A DNA stretch of 58,696 nucleotides from Polynucleobacter sp. (lineage in GTDB: Bacteria > Pseudomonadota > Gammaproteobacteria > Burkholderiales > Burkholderiaceae). A model generated the notes under the pieces. It saw nothing but the letters and a program-made list of their open reading frames with translations, did no database searches and had not been told where the DNA came from. The position numbers and the translations under genes are program-made. This document shows, piece by piece, positions 50,428 to 58,683 of this stretch (position 1 is the first letter of the stretch; each line of letters opens with the position of its first letter). The stretch is taken from positions 1-58,696 of the forward strand of contig JAOAUK010000032.1 in assembly GCA_030157655.1 (NCBI GenBank), given 5' to 3'.

Positions 50428-51657
50428 TTATTTTTTGCCGTACTTCTTACGATAACGCTCTAAGAATTTAGCAAGTCTTGCGATAGCCTCGCGCAACACA
50501 TCTTCATGAGGCAAAAACACAATTCTGAAGTGATCGGGATGAGGCCAATTGAAACCGCTGCCCTGCACCAATAAAACTTTTTCCTCACGCAACAAGGTTG
50601 CGATGAATTCTTGATCATTCTCAATCGGATACATTTCAGGATCTAGCTTTGGAAATAAGTACAAAGCTGCCTTAGGCTTGACGCAAGTAACGCCTGGTAT
50701 TTGAGTTACCAACTCCCAAGCAAGGTCTCTTTGACGACGCAAACGTCCACCTTCTGCCACTAGATCATTAATACTTTGATAACCACCCAAAGCTGTTTGA
50801 ATCGCATATTGACCTGGCACATTGGCACACAGGCGCATCGATGACAACATATTCAAACCTTCGATGTAGTCCTTTGCACCACTCTTGTCGCCTGAGACCA
50901 CCATCCAGCCTGAGCGATAACCACAAGAGCGATAGTTCTTCGATAAACCATTGAAAGTAACTGTCACTACATCGGTGGACAAAGCACCTATCGACGTATG
51001 TTTAACACCATCAAACAAAGTTTTATCGTAGATCTCATCAGCAAAAATGATCAAACCATGCTCACGAGCCAAAGCAATGATCTCTTTTAATACTGCATCA
51101 CCATATAAAGCACCCGTTGGATTGTTCGGGTTAATCACCACAATCGCTTTGGTGTTTGGCGTAATTTTTGACTTGATGTCAGCAATATCTGGAGCCCATT
51201 CTAAAGACTCATTACACATGTAATGCTTAGGCGTGCCACCAGACAAACTAACTGCTGCTGTCCATAGTGGGTAATCAGGTGCAGGCACCAACACTTCATC
51301 GCCCGCATTGAGCAATGCGTTCATAGCCAATACAATTAACTCAGAAACACCATTACCGGTATAGATATCATCCAAAGTCACGCCTTGAATGCCCTTCTCT
51401 TGGCAGTAATGCATGATCGCTTTACGTGCAGAGAAAATACCCTTGGAATCTGAATATGCTGCAGAGTTCGGCAAATTACGGATCATGTCCAGCTGAATTT
51501 CTTCAGGTGGATCAAAACCAAACACGCCCACATTACCAATGTTGAGCTTGATAATTTTCTGACCCTCTTCCTCCATCTGCTGAGCAAGTTCGAGCACTGG
51601 TCCACGTATGTCGTAACAAACGTTATTTAATTTGGAGGATTTTTTAATTTCTTTCAC
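50428..51657 (-). CDS. alaT: AlaT-type alanine/PLP-dependent aminotransferase
   Basis: Class I aminotransferase of the AlaA/AlaT group (pyruvate-glutamate transamination). 409 residues from a GTG at 51655-51657, beginning KEIKKSSKLNNVCYDIRGPV as in related Burkholderiales proteins; another GTG three codons earlier (51664-51666) is possible. PLP Lys in NGLSKNYRSCGYRSGW, NPNNPTGALYG upstream. No good ribosome site; the region before it contains repeats listed separately. First gene of the hom-thrC-Moco run (60 bases to hom). Confidence 0.92.
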   Translation of the reverse strand: MKEIKKSSKLNNVCYDIRGPVLELAQQMEEEGQKIIKLNIGNVGVFGFDPPEEIQLDMIRNLPNSAAYSDSKGIFSARKAIMHYCQEKGIQGVTLDDIYTGNGVSELIVLAMNALLNAGDEVLVPAPDYPLWTAAVSLSGGTPKHYMCNESLEWAPDIADIKSKITPNTKAIVVINPNNPTGALYGDAVLKEIIALAREHGLIIFADEIYDKTLFDGVKHTSIGALSTDVVTVTFNGLSKNYRSCGYRSGWMVVSGDKSGAKDYIEGLNMLSSMRLCANVPGQYAIQTALGGYQSINDLVAEGGRLRRQRDLAWELVTQIPGVTCVKPKAALYLFPKLDPEMYPIENDQEFIATLLREEKVLLVQGSGFNWPHPDHFRIVFLPHEDVLREAIARLAKFLERYRKKYGKK

Positions 51658-51667
51658 AATAATCACT

Positions 51668-51711
51668 TAAAGTCTTATAGAAACACTATAAAGTCTTAAT
51701 TTATCTATAAT
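51668..51711. promoter_or_regulatory. Direct repeat and palindrome between alaT and Mth938-like gene
   Basis: The 10-mer TAAAGTCTTA occurs at 51668-51677 and 51689-51698 (21 bp apart, about two turns), interleaved with an inverted repeat TTATAG-N5-CTATAA (51675-51691). A plus-strand TATAAT at 51706-51711 could be the -10 of the Mth938-like gene. Candidate operator shared by the divergent transcripts. Confidence 0.4.
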
Positions 51712-51746
51712 TTTGTAATTATGACAGAGCCTGAGGGCATACCCAA

Positions 51747-52121
51747 GTGAAACTACAACCAGATCGACAACCTAGCCTAAATACGGTTTCAGCTTATGGG
51801 CTCAATTACATAGAAATTAATGCTAAGCGATATGAGCATTCAATCATTTTGGGGCCAGAAGGCCCAGTCCTAGAATGGTCTTGTAGCCGTTTTGAGGACC
51901 TCAAAACTGATGACTTTGCCCTGATTGCCGGCCAAAAACCTGCCGTAGTGATCTTTGGAAGCGGTCAAAAGATCCGTTTTCCCCAGGCAGAACTTCTAAA
52001 ACCCCTCATTCAAGCCAGAATTGGGGTTGAAACCATGGATTTACAGGCTGCCTGCAGGACCTACAACATTCTCATGGCAGAAGGTCGGAATGTGATTGCA
52101 GCGCTCTTGATTGAAAAATAA
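51747..52121 (+). CDS. Mth938-like (DUF498/NDUFAF3-family) protein
   Basis: 124-residue soluble protein of the Mth938/DUF498 family, recognised by YGLNYIEINAKRYEHSIILG and VVIFGSGQKIRFP, with LIQARIGVETMDLQAACRTYN. Eukaryotic relatives (NDUFAF3) help assemble complex I; bacterial function is unclear. Plus strand, followed 76 bases later by bcp. Confidence 0.85.
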   Translation: MKLQPDRQPSLNTVSAYGLNYIEINAKRYEHSIILGPEGPVLEWSCSRFEDLKTDDFALIAGQKPAVVIFGSGQKIRFPQAELLKPLIQARIGVETMDLQAACRTYNILMAEGRNVIAALLIEK

Positions 52122-52197
52122 GAAAAACAATAGATTTGTAGAATAAGTCTGATATAAATACAGTTATACAAACAAAAAATTAAATGATGGAGACTGT

Positions 52198-52662
52198 ATG
52201 ACCGTAGCACTTGGCAAACCTATTCCCTATTTTGAGATACCAGCCACCAGTGGCTTGGTTTTTACTCCAACTGCTTGCCAGGGGCGGAAGATCGTGATGT
52301 ATTTCTATCCCAAAGACTCCACCCCAGGGTGCACTGTTGAATCAATGGAATTTAGAGACACGATTGAAGAGTTCACCAAAGCTAACACTTTGGTCGTGGG
52401 CATCTCCAGGGATAACCTTAAATCTCACGAAAACTTCAAAAGAAAGATTGAGCTTCCTTTTGAACTACTAGCCGACACAGAAGAAACCCTATGCCAAATG
52501 TTTGGCGTGATGAAAATGAAAAACATGTACGGCAAGCAAGTACGTGGAATCGAACGCAGTACCTTCTTGATTGATGAGCAAGGAGTCCTAAGACACGAAT
52601 GGCGTGAACTGAAGATTCCAGGTCACGTTCAGGATGTTTTGAAGGCTGCCATCGCTTTATGA
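52198..52662 (+). CDS. bcp: Thioredoxin-dependent peroxiredoxin, BCP/PrxQ family
   Basis: 154-residue peroxidase reducing H2O2 and organic hydroperoxides. Peroxidatic Cys 45 in YPKDSTPGCTVESMEFRD. The resolving Cys found five residues later in E. coli BCP (Cys 50) is Met here; Cys 99 (EETLCQMFGV) could resolve in its place, as in the alternative PrxQ subgroup, otherwise it works as a 1-Cys enzyme. GGAG precedes the ATG. Confidence 0.93.
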   Translation: MTVALGKPIPYFEIPATSGLVFTPTACQGRKIVMYFYPKDSTPGCTVESMEFRDTIEEFTKANTLVVGISRDNLKSHENFKRKIELPFELLADTEETLCQMFGVMKMKNMYGKQVRGIERSTFLIDEQGVLRHEWRELKIPGHVQDVLKAAIAL

Positions 52663-52725
52663 TTGCATTGTCATAAAAATTAGGCTAACTTATCACTTAG
52701 ATGTTGAAAAATACCTTTACCTCAC

Positions 52726-52760
52726 AAGCCGCCACCCCACCAGGTAGGCGGTTTTTTCTT
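52726..52760 (+). terminator. Intrinsic terminator after bcp
   Basis: Stem AAGCCGCC (52726-52733) with GGCGGTTT (52747-52754, one G-U pair), 13-base loop, running into TTTTTTCTTTATT. The PhoH gene starts 19 bases later. Confidence 0.75.
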
Positions 52761-52778
52761 TATTAGGAGACCTTCGGA

Positions 52779-54458
52779 ATGCCTCTGCCACCCATCCCAA
52801 CTCAAGCAGCAGATAAAGTGAACATCAGTCGTCAACCAAAAGCAGACTTAAAGAAACGACCAAAAAGAATTGAAGTTGAGGAAGTAGAAGAAGTTACAGA
52901 ATTAGCAGAAGGTTCAGCAAGTTTTGAAGTCGAAACAGATAACTCGCAATCACTCGCAGATATCGCCATTGAAAAGATGAGAGCTCCGAGCAAATCTAGC
53001 AAGAAGTCTTCAGCTAATGTGGTGAAGTCATCTTCTCGCGTACGCAAGATTCCCGACGACGGCATCATCCGCATGTTCGTTCTAGATACCAACGTGCTGA
53101 TGCACGATCCATCAGCCCTATTCCGTTTTGAAGAGCATGATGTTTATCTACCAATGATGACTCTAGAAGAACTAGATAATCATAAAAAAGGTATGAGTGA
53201 AGTAGCGCGTAATGCACGTACAGTGAGTCGCTCTCTAGATCAATTAGTAGCTAATACCAGCGGCGTGCTTGAAGACGGCATACCACTTAACAAGTTAGGC
53301 AATAAAGACGCAACTGGCAACCTTTATTTCCAAGTGCAATTAAGTAGCATCACTTTGCCTGATGGCTTACCTACAGGCAAAGCAGACAACATGATTTTAG
53401 GCGTTGTCAGAGAACTTCAACAAAGTCGCAAAGATCGCCAGGTGGTATTGGTATCTAAAGATATCAATATGCGTATTAAGGCACGCGCCTTAGGCTTACC
53501 GGCCGAAGATTACTTCAACGACCAAGTGCTTGAAGACCGTGACTTGATGTATTCCGGTGTTTTACAACTCCCAATTGATTTCTGGCCAAAACATGGCAAA
53601 GACATGGAAAGTTGGAGCGACACCAAATCAGGCACGATGTTCTATCGTGTAACTGGTCCAACAGTTGCGCAAATGATGGTGAATCAGTTTGTCTATCAAG
53701 AAAACTCTGACGGTGGCACACCTTTTTATGCTCAAGTTAGAGAAGTACAGGGTCGCACAGCCCTACTCCAAACATTGCGTGACTTCTCACATCAAAAGAA
53801 TAACGTTTGGAGTATCACGGCTCGCAATCGCGAACAAAACTTTGCGATGAACCTTCTGATGAATCCTGATATTGATTTTGTTACTTTATTGGGGCAAGCG
53901 GGTACAGGTAAAACTTTGCTAGCACTTGCTGCAGCTCTTGAACAAGTGCTTGATAGCAAACGCTACAACGAAATCATTATCACTCGTGCAACCGTACCTG
54001 TTGGCGAAGATATCGGTTTCTTACCTGGTACTGAAGAAGAAAAAATGCAACCTTGGATGGGTGCATTTGATGACAACCTAGAAGTTCTACACCGCAGCGA
54101 AGATGGTGCTGGTGAATGGGGTCGTGCAGCCACTCAAGAATTGATTCGCTCACGCATCAAAGTTAAGAGCATGAACTTTATGCGTGGTCGTACATTCGTG
54201 AGCAAATTCGTGATCATCGACGAAGCGCAAAACTTAACGCCTAAACAGATGAAGACTTTGGTGACTCGAGCAGGTCCTGGTACAAAAATTGTTTGTCTAG
54301 GTAACATTGCCCAGATTGATACACCTTACCTCACCGAAGGGTCATCAGGTCTTACTTACGTTGTTGATCGCTTTAAAGGCTGGCGTCATAGTGGCCACGT
54401 GACATTGGCGCGCGGTGAGCGCTCTCGTCTAGCAGACCATGCAGCAGACGCTCTTTAA
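52779..54458 (+). CDS. PIN-PhoH family ATPase
   Basis: 559 residues. A low-complexity charged N-terminus (1-85, e.g. EVEEVEEVTELAEG) precedes a PIN-type RNase domain (about 100-245; acidic residues in VLDTNVLMHD, TLEELDNH, VSKDINMRIKA) and a C-terminal PhoH ATPase (Walker A GQAGTGKT about 372-379, Walker B VIIDEAQN about 484). This architecture (YlaK/PhoH2-like) suggests an ATP-dependent ribonuclease/RNA helicase, by analogy with PhoH2. Followed by a 10-bp terminator 15 bases after the stop. Confidence 0.92.
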   Translation: MPLPPIPTQAADKVNISRQPKADLKKRPKRIEVEEVEEVTELAEGSASFEVETDNSQSLADIAIEKMRAPSKSSKKSSANVVKSSSRVRKIPDDGIIRMFVLDTNVLMHDPSALFRFEEHDVYLPMMTLEELDNHKKGMSEVARNARTVSRSLDQLVANTSGVLEDGIPLNKLGNKDATGNLYFQVQLSSITLPDGLPTGKADNMILGVVRELQQSRKDRQVVLVSKDINMRIKARALGLPAEDYFNDQVLEDRDLMYSGVLQLPIDFWPKHGKDMESWSDTKSGTMFYRVTGPTVAQMMVNQFVYQENSDGGTPFYAQVREVQGRTALLQTLRDFSHQKNNVWSITARNREQNFAMNLLMNPDIDFVTLLGQAGTGKTLLALAAALEQVLDSKRYNEIIITRATVPVGEDIGFLPGTEEEKMQPWMGAFDDNLEVLHRSEDGAGEWGRAATQELIRSRIKVKSMNFMRGRTFVSKFVIIDEAQNLTPKQMKTLVTRAGPGTKIVCLGNIAQIDTPYLTEGSSGLTYVVDRFKGWRHSGHVTLARGERSRLADHAADAL

Positions 54459-54472
54459 TCTTGTACCGAATC

Positions 54473-54502
54473 AGAAGGCGAGGAAGTTCTCGCCTTCTTT
54501 TT
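54473..54502 (+). terminator. Intrinsic terminator of the PhoH gene
   Basis: Perfect 10-bp stem AGAAGGCGAG / CTCGCCTTCT (54473-54482, 54489-54498), 6-base loop, then TTTT. It lies inside the longest possible NlpC/P60 reading frame, which argues that the lipoprotein starts further downstream. Confidence 0.85.
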
Positions 54503-54504
54503 CA

Positions 54505-55002
54505 TTGGCATTTAAAAACATCAAAAAAACATTGATTGTTGTTGGCGCTTGCAGCCTCCTATCGGCTTGTGCCATCTTCCCAAGATTTTCCTCGTTACCT
54601 GACTTTGATAAAGAGGTTAGCGCTGGCACTGAAGATATTTCTATTGCCGCCATTGGTTTAGTTGGAGTCCCCTATCGCTACGGGGGCAACACCCCCAAAG
54701 GTGGCTTTGATTGCAGCGGGCTCATTGGGTATGTGTATCAAAACACAGCTAACAAAAAGTTACCAAGAACAACTGAAGAAATCGGCCAAATAGGCATATC
54801 CCTAGGCAACAATACGCCAGCACCCGGTGACTTAGTATTTTTTAATACACAAGGAAGCCGCTACTCCCACGTAGGGATTTATGTTGGCAAAGGACGCTTT
54901 GTCCACGCCCCATCAAAAGGTGGCACCGTTCGTTTAGAAAAAATAACATCTTCATACTGGTCGCAAAGATATACCGAAGCCAGAAGAATTGTGCAAAGAT
55001 AA
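54505..55002 (+). CDS. NlpC/P60 cell-wall endopeptidase, lipoprotein
   Basis: Predicted outer-membrane-anchored peptidoglycan endopeptidase. With the TTG at 54505 as start, the 165-residue protein begins with a textbook lipoprotein signal: KNIKK n-region, TLIVVGACSLL core and LSAC lipobox (Cys 22). The NlpC/P60 domain follows with catalytic Cys 70 (GGFDCSGLIGY) and His in YSHVGIYVG; FVHAP holds the third polar residue. The frame is open to ATG 54439, but that overlaps PhoH and spans its terminator. The TTG has no strong ribosome site, so the start stays tentative. Confidence 0.88.
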   Translation: MAFKNIKKTLIVVGACSLLSACAIFPRFSSLPDFDKEVSAGTEDISIAAIGLVGVPYRYGGNTPKGGFDCSGLIGYVYQNTANKKLPRTTEEIGQIGISLGNNTPAPGDLVFFNTQGSRYSHVGIYVGKGRFVHAPSKGGTVRLEKITSSYWSQRYTEARRIVQR

Positions 55003-55021
55003 TTTTTCTTAGAGTTGTTAA

Positions 55022-55054
55022 TAAAAAAGCCTGATATTGAATCAGGCTTTTTTA
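55022..55054. terminator. Bidirectional terminator between NlpC gene and pit
   Basis: Stem AAAAAAGCCTGAT / ATCAGGCTTTTTT (55023-55035, 55041-55053), 5-base loop ATTGA; the flanking T-A adds one more pair. Located between convergent genes with U-tracts for both directions. Confidence 0.9.
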
Positions 55055-55070
55055 CTTATTGAGAACTGCT

Positions 55071-56081
55071 TTACAGAACTTGTTTACCAATCCACCAAGC
55101 TGCTGCAGCCATGAGACCTGATGCAGGAATTGTTAGAACCCAAGCCCAAACAATACTACCAGCCAAACCCCAACGCACAGATGACATGCGGCGCGCTGAA
55201 CCAACACCCACGATTGCACCAGTGATGGTGTGAGTCGTTGACACCGGAATACCTAAAGCACCCGCCAAGAACAAAGTCATGGCACCGCCTGTTTCAGCAC
55301 AGAATCCACCAAACGGTTTGAGCTTAGTGATTTTTTGCCCCATCGTCTTAACAATGCGCCAACCACCAAATAAAGTGCCAAGGCCAATAGCAACGTAACA
55401 AGAAACAATCACCCACATTGGTGGAGAAGTATCAGCAGTGGTCATATAGCCACCAGTAAGCAACAGTAACCAAATAATACCGATGGTCTTTTGTGCGTCA
55501 TTACCACCATGACCTAAGCTATACATGGAAGCTGATAACAATTGAAAACGGCGGAACCATCTATCCACATGAGCTGGCGACATTCTGAAGCACAACCATG
55601 AGAATAAAAGCATCAACATTGAACCAAACAAGAATCCTAGCAATGGTGAAATCAAAATAAACGCGACTGTTTTAACAACGCCAGCAGTAACCAATGCAGA
55701 TGGTCCTACTTTAGCTAAGGCCGCACCAACTAAACCACCAATCAAAGCATGAGAAGAGCTTGAAGGAATGCCGCCCCACCAAGTGATTACGTTCCAGACA
55801 ATGGCACCGACCAAAGCACCAAAAATCACATAGTGATCAACAATGGCAGGATCGATAGTTCCCTTACCTACTGTCGCAGCTACTTTTAGCTGAAAGATCA
55901 TGATCGCGATGAAGTTAAAAAACGCTGCCATGGCCACAGCATGCTGTGGCTTTAAAACACCCGTTGATACAACCGTAGCAATAGAGTTGGCGGCATCATG
56001 AAAGCCATTCATAAAGTCGAATAGCAAAGCCAAGCCCACCAATAGGGCTACGACCCAAATACTCATTTCTACCGGAGTCAT
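55071..56081 (-). CDS. pit: Low-affinity inorganic phosphate transporter (PiT family)
   Basis: 336-residue inner-membrane proton/metal-phosphate symporter with about ten spans. The duplicated PiT signature is visible as FDFMNGFHDAANSIATV near residue 22 and GIPVSTTHTITGAIVGVG near 277. Its ATG overlaps the stop of the DUF47 gene (TAATG), the standard pairing of the two families. Confidence 0.95.
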   Translation of the reverse strand: MTPVEMSIWVVALLVGLALLFDFMNGFHDAANSIATVVSTGVLKPQHAVAMAAFFNFIAIMIFQLKVAATVGKGTIDPAIVDHYVIFGALVGAIVWNVITWWGGIPSSSSHALIGGLVGAALAKVGPSALVTAGVVKTVAFILISPLLGFLFGSMLMLLFSWLCFRMSPAHVDRWFRRFQLLSASMYSLGHGGNDAQKTIGIIWLLLLTGGYMTTADTSPPMWVIVSCYVAIGLGTLFGGWRIVKTMGQKITKLKPFGGFCAETGGAMTLFLAGALGIPVSTTHTITGAIVGVGSARRMSSVRWGLAGSIVWAWVLTIPASGLMAAAAWWIGKQVL

Positions 56082-56707
56082 TACGCGTTTTCCAGAACGA
56101 TGCCTTCAAGGATGTTAGCCACATCCTCACATTTATCTGTAATTGTTTCCAACAACTCATAAACAGCTTTTAGCTTCATCAAGCGTTTAAAGTCGTTTTC
56201 ATTACGAAACAATTGTGAAATAGCTGAGCGCATCACACGGTCTGCATCTGATTCAAGCATGTCAATTTCTGTCGAAATGCGCAAAATATCTTTGGCATTT
56301 TTCATGTCATGAAGCTTCATTACTGCAGCACTCACGCGCTCACAACAAGCTTCACAAATACGCGCCAACTCAACAGCCTCTGGAGTAACTTGAGATACAT
56401 CGTATAACTGAATGACTTCAGCCACGTCTTCCATTAAATCAAGAATGTCATCCATGGTTGTGATCAACTTATGAATCTCATCACGATCCAATGGAGTAAT
56501 AAATGTCTTATGAAGTAAATCGATTGTTTCGTGAGTGATCTTGTCTGCTTTTTTCTCAGAAGACTGAATCGCACGAGCATGCTCCGCTGCATTGGGCAAG
56601 TCATTGATCAACTGGAAAAGATCTTTAGATCCCTGAACACATAATGAAACGTGTTGATTGAATAATTCGAAGAAATTTTCTTCTTTAGGCATGAAACGAC
56701 CGAGCAT
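56081..56707 (-). CDS. DUF47/PhoU-like regulator of Pit
   Basis: 208-residue helical PhoU-like protein; KKADKITHETIDLLHKTF and TTMDDILDLMEDVAEVIQLY are typical of DUF47 (TIGR00153) proteins that modulate PiT phosphate uptake. The frame opens at 56731; AAGG six bases before the ATG at 56707 supports the shorter form starting MLGRFMPKEENFF. Confidence 0.92.
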   Translation of the reverse strand: MLGRFMPKEENFFELFNQHVSLCVQGSKDLFQLINDLPNAAEHARAIQSSEKKADKITHETIDLLHKTFITPLDRDEIHKLITTMDDILDLMEDVAEVIQLYDVSQVTPEAVELARICEACCERVSAAVMKLHDMKNAKDILRISTEIDMLESDADRVMRSAISQLFRNENDFKRLMKLKAVYELLETITDKCEDVANILEGIVLENA

Positions 56708-56724
56708 AAGCATCCTTATATGAC

Positions 56725-56742
56725 ATGACACAAAAGTGTCAT
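56725..56742. promoter_or_regulatory. Palindrome upstream of the DUF47-pit pair
   Basis: ATGACAC-AAAA-GTGTCAT, perfect 7-bp arms, 18 bases before the DUF47 ATG. Could be an operator or a leader hairpin. It does not have the direct-repeat form of a Pho box. Confidence 0.3.
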
Positions 56743-56781
56743 CATTTTAGTCTATTTACCTAGGGGTTTTACCTAAATTAA

Positions 56782-58176
56782 TTAAAACGGCTCGTAACCG
56801 CCAGAAGACTGACCTGGGGCCAATGCCAAGTTGTCAAATTTAGTGAATTGACCCTGCCAACTCATCTTAATTGTGCCAATGGGGCCATTACGCTGCTTAG
56901 CCACAATGATTTCTGCCACACCCTTCTCTGGGGTTGTGTCTGGGTGATATACCTCATCACGATAGATGAACAAGATCACGTCAGCATCTTGCTCAATAGC
57001 GCCAGACTCACGAAGATCTGACATCACAGGGCGTTTATTAGGGCGTTGCTCCAAACCACGATTCAACTGTGACAACGCAATAACTGGGCATTGAAGTTCT
57101 TTAGCCAAAGACTTTAAAGACCTAGAAATCTCTGAAATTTCTGTAGCACGGTTCTCGCTACCGCCACCACTGTTACCACTCATCAACTGGATGTAGTCAA
57201 TCACGATTAAACCCAAAGTGCCGCACTTACGTGCAATTCTTCGAGCTCTGGCACGCAACTCCAAACTACTAAGGGCGCCCGTCTCATCAATCATGATATT
57301 GGTGTCATTTAAACGAGAGATCGCCTCTGTAATCTTTGGCCACTCATCATCCGTTAACTTACCTGTTCTCATACGAGATTGGTCAATACGGCCAACAGAG
57401 CCCAAGATACGTGAGGCTAACTGGGATGCACCCATCTCCATCGAGAAAATCAAAACTGGCAGACCTTCTTTAAGGGCCACGTTCTCTGCAATATTCACAG
57501 CAAAACTGGTCTTACCCATAGAAGGACGACCCGCCACAATAATTAAATCGCCTTTTTGTAAACCACTGGTCTGACGGTCTAAATCGATAAAGCTAGTTGC
57601 AACACCAGTCACATCAGTAGAACCCTGACGGTGATACAACTCATCAATACGATTAACCACATCGGTTAACAATGGGGCAATTTCAAAATAATCTGTTTTA
57701 CCGCGATTGCTGTCTTCACCAATCGCCAAAATTCTAGACTCAGCCTCATCTAACAAGGTTTGAACTGAACGACCCTCTGGTGTGAATGCACTTCCAGCAA
57801 TCATGTCTGACGTTTGAATCAGTCGACGCAGAACACTTCGGTCACGCACAATTTCAGCGTAACCACGAATATTTGATGCGCTTGGTGTAGATTGGGCCAA
57901 GGCATTAAGGTAATCAATACCAATTGATTCACCACCACCTTGGGTTTTCATGGCTTCTGCAACAGTGATTACGTCAGCAGGCATAGCTTCACCAACTAAC
58001 TTACCAATCACGCGATAGATCAAGCCATGATCAGGGCGATAGAAATCTTTTTCGGTCAGCAAGTCCCCCACTCTATCCCATGCAGAGTTATCCAAAAGCA
58101 AACCGCCGAGCACCGATTGCTCGGCCTCGACGGAATGCGGGGGTACTTTTAAAGCTTGTAGCGCTGAATCAACCAT
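56782..58176 (-). CDS. dnaB: Replicative DNA helicase DnaB
   Basis: Hexameric 5'-3' helicase of the replication fork. 464 residues: N-terminal DnaG-interaction domain (1-110), linker, and RecA-like C-domain with Walker A GRPSMGKT (216-223), VIDYIQLM and QLNRGLEQRP. No intein. 42 bases after rplI, as in the widespread rpsF-priB-rpsR-rplI-dnaB order. The leader lacks a Shine-Dalgarno and contains a small GATATC hairpin. Confidence 0.98.
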   Translation of the reverse strand: MVDSALQALKVPPHSVEAEQSVLGGLLLDNSAWDRVGDLLTEKDFYRPDHGLIYRVIGKLVGEAMPADVITVAEAMKTQGGGESIGIDYLNALAQSTPSASNIRGYAEIVRDRSVLRRLIQTSDMIAGSAFTPEGRSVQTLLDEAESRILAIGEDSNRGKTDYFEIAPLLTDVVNRIDELYHRQGSTDVTGVATSFIDLDRQTSGLQKGDLIIVAGRPSMGKTSFAVNIAENVALKEGLPVLIFSMEMGASQLASRILGSVGRIDQSRMRTGKLTDDEWPKITEAISRLNDTNIMIDETGALSSLELRARARRIARKCGTLGLIVIDYIQLMSGNSGGGSENRATEISEISRSLKSLAKELQCPVIALSQLNRGLEQRPNKRPVMSDLRESGAIEQDADVILFIYRDEVYHPDTTPEKGVAEIIVAKQRNGPIGTIKMSWQGQFTKFDNLALAPGQSSGGYEPF

Positions 58177-58184
58177 GAACTGAT

Positions 58185-58200
58185 GATATCAGGAGATATC
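58185..58200 (-). promoter_or_regulatory. Small hairpin directly before the dnaB start
   Basis: GATATC-TCCT-GATATC on the minus strand, 6-bp stem and 4-base loop, 8 bases upstream of the dnaB ATG, where a ribosome site would normally be. Confidence 0.3.
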
Positions 58201-58218
58201 GTTCAATTAAATGATTAA

Positions 58219-58671
58219 TTAAGCTTGCTCGCCAATCACTTGGACAGTAATTTCAACAACTACGTCTGTGTGAACAGCAACTGATAACGGATGGTCACCA
58301 ACAATCTTTAATGGGCCAGTTGGCATACGGATAGAAGCCTTCTCAATTGAGAAACCTTTACCCTTCAATGCCTCAGCAACATCGTGGTTAGTTACAGAAC
58401 CAAACAAACGACCATCAACACCAGCCTTTTGTTTAATTTCAACTGTCAAACCAGATAGCTTTGTACCAACTGCTTGTGCAGCAGCTAGCTTCTCAGCAGC
58501 TGCTTTCTCTAACTCAGCACGTTTAGCTTCAAACTCAGCAATTGCTGTAGCTGTAGCACGACGAGCCATGCGTTGTGGGATCAAAAAGTTACGTGCGAAA
58601 CCATCTTTAACGCGAACAACGTCGCCTAAGTTACCAAGGTTTGCTACTTTTTCTAGGAGAATAATTTGCAT
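58219..58671 (-). CDS. rplI: 50S ribosomal protein L9
   Basis: 150 residues: N-terminal domain [17 protein letters not shown] with the L9 signature [14 protein letters not shown], a long central helix (about 40-75) and the C-terminal RNA-binding domain. A clear AGGAGT ribosome site precedes the ATG, 12 bases after the apparent rpsR stop. Confidence 0.98.
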   Translation of the reverse strand: MQIILLEKVANLGNLGDVVRVKDGFARNFLIPQRMARRATATAIAEFEAKRAELEKAAAEKLAAAQAVGTKLSGLTVEIKQKAGVDGRLFGSVTNHDVAEALKGKGFSIEKASIRMPTGPLKIVGDHPLSVAVHTDVVVEITVQVIGEQA

Positions 58672-58683
58672 AGTGACTCCTGA

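Noticed and set aside
56725-56742. Pho box before the DUF47-pit genes
   Set aside because: The element is an inverted repeat, whereas a Pho box is two CTGTCAT-like direct repeats 11 bp apart; only a partial TGTCAT match exists.
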